Shown: in pieces, positions 8,634 through 11,860 of the stretch
How the letters are laid out: each line of letters opens with the position of its first letter
Numbering within the stretch: the stretch's first letter is position 1
Made by a program: the position numbers and the translations under genes
Source: Micractinium sp. NFX-FRZ
Taxonomy: Eukaryota > Chlorophyta > Trebouxiophyceae > Chlorellales > Chlorellaceae
DNA: 11,860 bases
Assembly (NCBI GenBank): GCA_029339195.1
Contig: JAPTJF010000814.1
Span: 1-11,860, forward strand
Direction: 5' to 3'
The notes under the pieces: model-generated
Seen by the model: only the letters and a program-made list of their open reading frames with translations
The model's database searches: none
Told to the model about the DNA's origin: nothing

Positions 8634-8653
8634 AAGTAAGTAAGTAAGTAAGT
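8634..8653 (+). repeat. AAGT tetranucleotide microsatellite
   Basis: Five perfect AAGT units, preceded by two AAGC-like units. It lies in the intergenic region with no gene overlap. Confidence 0.9.
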
Positions 8654-8812
8654 TGCATTTAATGTCCACGGAGCATGTGCAGCGCAGCGCAGGCAGCCGA
8701 TGCAAGTCAGCCAGCGCAAGCCCAGACCAGCGCAGGCAGCCATCACCAGTGGTTGCTCCTCGAGAGCCAAAAGGGAGCAAACATCTGCAGAGGCAGAAGG
8801 CAGAAAACTGCG

Positions 8813-8820
8813 TGACGTCA
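8813..8820. promoter_or_regulatory. TGACGTCA palindrome (bZIP-type site)
   Basis: The perfect 8-base dyad TGACGTCA is the classic binding site of CREB/ATF and related bZIP proteins. It is about 600 bases before the start codon of gene 3 and about 1.46 kb upstream of gene 2. A function is possible but not shown. Confidence 0.3.
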
Positions 8821-8836
8821 GCCACATCCAGTGCCA

Positions 8837-8879
8837 CATCTAGCATATCATCTAGCATATCATCAGCATACCATCAGCT
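8837..8879 (+). repeat. 12-base tandem repeat
   Basis: The unit CATCTAGCATAT occurs twice exactly (8837-8848, 8849-8860). A degenerate 11-base copy and a partial fourth follow. It starts 16 bases after the TGACGTCA palindrome. Confidence 0.8.
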
Positions 8880-9159
8880 ACTGGAGGCAGGCAAGCGGGC
8901 CGCACGCACAGCTGGGATGTGCCCCTCAGGGCCTGGCTGATGGGATACTCCCTATTAGCAGGCGCCGCCAGTGGCTCGAGTCGACCTTGCAAACGAAATT
9001 GGGAGCACAGCGCCGCGAAATAGCTCGGCCCGGCAACACTGCTGGCAGCAAGGTGCCTGCAGTCCTCCCTGGCGGCTTGCTGGACTGCCAGATGCAACAT
9101 GCAGCCCCATGTATTGGAAGGGTAGCGTGCAGAGCAACCTCCGTGAGTGAGGGGTGGAC

Positions 9160-9172
9160 CCGCCAGCTGGCC
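9160..9172 (-). promoter_or_regulatory. 13-base repeated upstream element, copy 2
   Basis: Exact match to GGCCAGCTGGCGG on the minus strand, about 240 bases before the start codon of gene 3. On that strand it is preceded by GTGCCATCTGGT. This resembles GTGACATCTGGT, which precedes the copy at 11331, so the likeness to the gene 4 upstream region extends beyond the core. Confidence 0.45.
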
Positions 9173-9392
9173 GGACAGGACCAGATGGCACATGCCGCGT
9201 GCCTGCCCCATGAAAGCCGCTTGCAGCGCCCTTTCGATACTCTGTATGCTGCTTGCGCCCCACCACCTGCCTGTTCCCCCGCTTCCCAGCACTTCTGCCC
9301 TCTCAGTCACATTGAGACCGCCTTCGCGCCGCACGGCAGGAACCTCCCCCGGTCCCAGGCACCCACCCAGCAGCTCTTGCACACGCAACAGG

Positions 9393-9413
9393 AGCAGCAG
9401 CAGCAGCAGCAGC
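9393..9413 (+). repeat. AGC triplet repeat directly before the start codon
   Basis: Seven AGC units end two bases before the ATG at 9415. They would lie in the 5' leader of the RraA-family mRNA. Confidence 0.9.
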
Positions 9414-9414
9414 C

Positions 9415-10418
9415 ATGAGCGCCGCACCTGTCACCGCCGCCGCCGGCCCAGCTGCCGCCGCCGACACCGCCCCCTTCCGCGTCGCCGACCTGGTTGACGC
9501 ATGTATTGGGCCCTACGGCAGCGACGCCCACGCCAACGGGCCCGTCAAAGTGCTGGACGCAGGATTCAAGTGAGCTTTGGATGGGATTGTCGAAAACGGT
9601 GGGAGCCAGCCTGGCTGGGGGTGCATCCGATCTGTGCTGCTGGCGGCCGGTGGCAGTATCCCCGCACCCCTTGGGGACGCTTCTGCCCGCCCAGCCCAGA
9701 TGCCGCCTGCCCCTGCTGCCCAGCCTATGCTTTCAACTCCACCCACCATCCCATGACCAACTATGTGCTCCGGCCACCGCCCCCGCCCAACTACCCTCGC
9801 AGCAACTATGGTGGGCGCAGCCTGTTTTACGGGCAGGTGTCCACCCTGCAGATCCCCGTCACCCACAACGGCACGCTGCGCGACGCGGTGGTGGAGGAGG
9901 GGCGGGGCCGCATCCTGGTCATCGACGGCGGCGCCTCCATGAAGTGCGCCGTGCTGGGGGACGCGCTGACGGGGCGGGCCGCCGCGCACGGCTGGGCGGG
10001 CATCGTGGTCAGCGGGTGCATCCGGGACGCCATCACGGTTGCGGGGGTGGACATTGGCTTGAAAGCACTGGGCACGCACCCGCAGAAGCCGGGGAAGAAG
10101 GAGCCGGGCACCCGGGATGTTCCGGTGCACGTGGGCGGCGTCACCATCCGGCCAGGCGACTGGCTCTACTGCGACGAGGGTGAGTTGTGACAGCGGGGGG
10201 TGGGGAGCGCACTTGCTAATGGGCAGGATCCCAGGCACTGAGCCAAAGCATGGGGGGGCCAGCCTTGCGCGTCGTGCCTCTGCTCCCTCATGGCCGAATC
10301 ACATCCCCAATCCTGCCCCTGACCGCCTCCCGCCCCACTGTGCCCCACCTCCCGCCCGACTGCAGACGGCATGCTCCTCTCCCCCACCGAGCTGGACCTG
10401 GCGGCCGTCAAGAAGTAG
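9415..10418 (+). CDS. RraA-family protein, probable HMG aldolase / oxaloacetate decarboxylase type
   Basis: I join three exons: 9415-9569, 9803-10179 and 10366-10418. Introns are GT-AG and in phase, giving 194 residues, close to the usual RraA length plus an Ala-rich leader (about residues 2-20). Family marks in order are VADLVDA near the N-terminus, NYGGRSLF (53-60), RGRILVIDGGASM (86-98), GCIRD (123-127), DVPVHVGGVTI and DWLYCDEDGMLLS. D105-X20-R126-D127 matches the D-X20-R-D motif of the Mg2+-dependent class II aldolases related to RraA, which cleave 4-hydroxy-4-methyl-2-oxoglutarate and decarboxylate oxaloacetate. E. coli RraA, an RNase E inhibitor, lacks the second Asp of this motif. Aldolase or decarboxylase chemistry is therefore more likely than RNase regulation, but this is inference. 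At the plant-like R-D-x-x-E position the last residue here is Thr130 rather than Glu. No targeting peptide is evident. The family call is firm and the reaction moderately so. Confidence 0.92.
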
Positions 10419-10611
10419 GGCGGGGGCCACACGGAAGCGGGCCTACCCTGCCATGACGTGATGAGGCTCAGCTGAGAGCCACCGGCTGCTGTTGCCCGCA
10501 GCCACCATCACTGGGCGTGCCACCTGTACCCTCAAGAACCAAACTCAACCCCCCTAGTCCCTCCTGACTTGCCGCACTGAGCTCTGCTACTGTATATGTC
10601 TTAACATTGCC

Positions 10612-10616
10612 TGTAA
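10612..10616 (+). terminator. TGTAA polyadenylation signal for gene 3
   Basis: TGTAA lies about 195 bases after the TAG at 10416-10418 and fits the chlorophyte signal. It is the first such signal on this strand after the stop that I see. Confidence 0.65.
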
Positions 10617-11010
10617 TCCCCCCAAACTGCTCACATCCTGATCACCGGCAGTGGAGTTACCTGGGGTGAGTCGGCAGAGCGGCAGGGAGGGTGCAGCCAG
10701 GAAGGCACGGTCACTGTGGCAGTACCAGCCTTTGCGGTACTGATGAGGATGCAGGCACACATCCAGCTTGGGAATGCTCAGTATGGAGCAACTTCCCCTT
10801 TACTGGCCATCAAGGTGCTGCTAGACATGAGTGTCACTGTTGCTGCACGTCCTTGCATCGAGTGGCGTGTCAGCGGAAATTGTTCCTCCAGTCACAATCA
10901 GCTATTCTGTGTTATGACCTGAACAGAGGAGTGTCTGCTGAGCAAGAGAGTGGCTAATCAACCAAAGAGGCATTTGCTTTACAGAGTAGAGCTATAAGGC
11001 ACTCGTCACT

Positions 11011-11045
11011 CACGTGCGGGCGCAGGCTAGCACCCCCACGTGCGG
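11011..11045 (+). promoter_or_regulatory. Direct repeat of a G-box (CACGTGCGG)
   Basis: CACGTGCGG occurs at 11011-11019 and 11037-11045, 26 bases apart. CACGTG is the G-box core bound by bHLH and bZIP factors. The pair lies about 470-500 bases before the gene 4 start codon. Confidence 0.35.
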
Positions 11046-11330
11046 TGCGGAAGCAGCAGGGCAAGCTTATGATATGAGCACCCTGGCAAGGTCCGCAGCG
11101 CTCTCCTGGAGCACTCCCAGCATAAGCATGCGTGAGTTCCTTGTATATGTGGTGCACGGCCGATGGCTCCCTCCAGCACCGCGGCCCCGCGTCACACGCG
11201 CGACCCAGTGCTGGTGGCAGAGCAACCGCCGCTCTTGCAGGCGCACATGCTCATAGAACACGTTGCAGCGGCTTCGGGCAACAATAAACATGCTAACTGG
11301 CTACGTGTCCGTCAGCGTGACATCTGGTGC

Positions 11331-11362
11331 GGCCAGCTGGCGGCCGCCCGGCCAGCTGGCGG
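11331..11362 (+). promoter_or_regulatory. 13-base repeated upstream element, copies 3 and 4 in tandem
   Basis: GGCCAGCTGGCGG occurs at 11331-11343 and again at 11350-11362, starting 19 bases apart, on the same strand as gene 4 and about 150-185 bases before its ATG. The second copy shares 15 bases (CCGGCCAGCTGGCGG) with the copy upstream of gene 3. Confidence 0.45.
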
Positions 11363-11514
11363 TCGCTATGTAGGGAGCTAAAAGCACTGCCACCACCCTC
11401 TTTTCCCATCTCACAAACTTTCTCCCGCCTTCTACTCTCGAAATCCCGACACAAGCTTGCTCTTCACTCACAAAAACATAAGGCACCAGCCCCAACAGTC
11501 ACAAACAGCAGAGC

Positions 11515-11860
11515 ATGCCCACCACCACCCACACCATTGCTGCCCAGGGCGGCAAGCCTGCTCTCACAAACGGCTCGCCCTCCTTCCAGATCACGCAGTG
11601 GCCCACAGGTGCGCCTGATATCTCGATTTCGTCATTCCCTCGCCTGAAGTCGAGATGCTGCCCCGGCCTGCTCTCGCCAGCGGGCACACTGGCGGTACAG
11701 CCTGCCCCTCTCGACCTGCTCACGGCTCATCTGCCCGGCCCCTCCCCTTCCCGCCCCGCCCCCCCGCAGGCTTTGACGCCACCCGCGCCGGCGTCTCCGA
11801 CCTGTGCGACCTGTTTGCCACCCCCGTGGACGACCCCTCCGCCCCCAGCCCCGTGGGCCT
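11515..11860 (+). CDS. Probable second RraA-family gene, N-terminus only
   Basis: Exon 1 is 11515-11608 and exon 2 starts at 11770 and runs off the window end. The GT-AG intron joins in phase through a split Gly codon. The visible part is about 62 residues. After a Thr/Ala/Ser-rich leader of roughly 30 residues, the sequence FDATRAGVSDLCDLF resembles the first helix of RraA-family proteins (plants and bacteria have a similar T-A-D/E-L/V-C-D motif). It also matches the VADLVDA segment of the neighbouring gene 3. The intron position differs from any in gene 3, so a recent exact tandem duplication is unlikely. The start is chosen as the only ATG in frame before the intron. The conserved core lies outside the window, so the family call rests on a short segment. 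Confidence 0.6.
   Translation, partial: MPTTTHTIAAQGGKPALTNGSPSFQITQWPTGAPDISISSFPRLKSRCCPGLLSPAGTLAVQPAPLDLLTAHLPGPSPSRPAPPQALTPPAPASPTCATCLPPPWTTPPPPAPWA

Larger units (their letters stand above)
7349..9414. other. Intergenic region between divergent genes, with no convincing gene
   Basis: This 2.1 kb region separates the start codons of the phosphatase (minus) and RraA-family (plus) genes, so it should hold both promoters and 5' leaders. The longest open frames (8088-8858 minus, 8831-9418 plus, 7496-7975 plus) have no recognisable domains and are rich in Cys, Arg, Ala and Gly, as expected from non-coding GC-rich DNA. It contains a CACGTG box (8103-8108), an AAGT repeat, a TGACGTCA palindrome, a 12-base tandem repeat and one copy of the 13-base element. 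No tRNA or transposon was recognised. Confidence 0.5.
10419..11514. other. 3' region of gene 3 and upstream region of gene 4
   Basis: The first 200 bases are the 3' UTR of gene 3, ending after TGTAA at 10612-10616. The rest has no recognised exon. It holds two CACGTGCGG boxes (11011-11019 and 11037-11045), two copies of the 13-base element (11331-11362) and a pyrimidine-rich stretch (about 11390-11450) like the Y-patches of plant core promoters. The start codon of gene 4 follows about 65 bases later. Confidence 0.5.

Noticed and set aside
8088..8858. Minus-strand open frame of 256 codons in the intergenic region
   Set aside because: Its composition (Cys, Arg, Leu, Pro) and lack of any motif look like translated non-coding GC-rich DNA, and it spans the AAGT microsatellite and the 12-base repeat.
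8831..9418. Plus-strand open frame of 195 codons before gene 3
   Set aside because: It has no recognisable domain. Its Gln-rich end is only the AGC repeat of the gene 3 leader, and it overlaps the gene 3 start in another frame.
3965..10481. CAGCTGAGAG occurs three times (near 3965, 7688 and 10471)
   Set aside because: The positions are unrelated (two 3' regions and one upstream region), and a 10-base match is short enough to occur by chance at this GC content.

Overview
The window looks like nuclear DNA from a green alga, most likely a trebouxiophyte of the Chlorella/Micractinium kind. The reasons are high GC, coding exons with strongly GC-ending codons, many short GT-AG introns (150-380 bases) rich in C and T on the transcribed strand, TGTAA polyadenylation signals after two of the genes, and a secreted protein with Ser-Pro/Ala-Pro linkers. 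There are no bacterial operons, and no RNA genes or CRISPR arrays were seen. The taxon is inferred from style, not from a marker gene.

Four protein genes can be assembled by joining exons by hand. (1) Positions 1207-3340, plus strand, 5 exons, 272 residues: a secreted protein with a signal peptide, a proline-rich linker and an unrecognised C-terminal domain with eight cysteines. (2) Positions 7348-4574, minus strand, 7 exons, 357 residues: a small CTD phosphatase of the SCP/CTDSP type (HAD superfamily, FCP1-like domain) with an intact DLDET motif. (3) Positions 9415-10418, plus strand, 3 exons, 194 residues: an RraA-family protein with the D-X20-R-D motif of the related class II aldolases. 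(4) Positions 11515 onward, plus strand, cut by the window edge: probably a second RraA-family gene.

Layout: 1-1206 is the upstream region of gene 1. Genes 1 and 2 converge, with 3341-4573 as their shared 3' region. Genes 2 and 3 diverge across a 2.1 kb stretch (7349-9414) with no convincing gene. Genes 3 and 4 lie in the same direction, 1.1 kb apart.

No pathway links all four genes. Genes 3 and 4 may be paralogous neighbours. Two observations stand out. First, intron 2 of the phosphatase carries a decayed tandem copy (period exactly 90) of the end of exon 2, including its splice donor. Use of that copied donor would give an in-frame 30-residue insertion in which the catalytic nucleophile Asp next to the splice junction is replaced by Gly. 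Second, a 13-base element with a palindromic core, GGCCAGCTGGCGG, occurs four times, always upstream of a plus-strand gene (1, 3 and 4).
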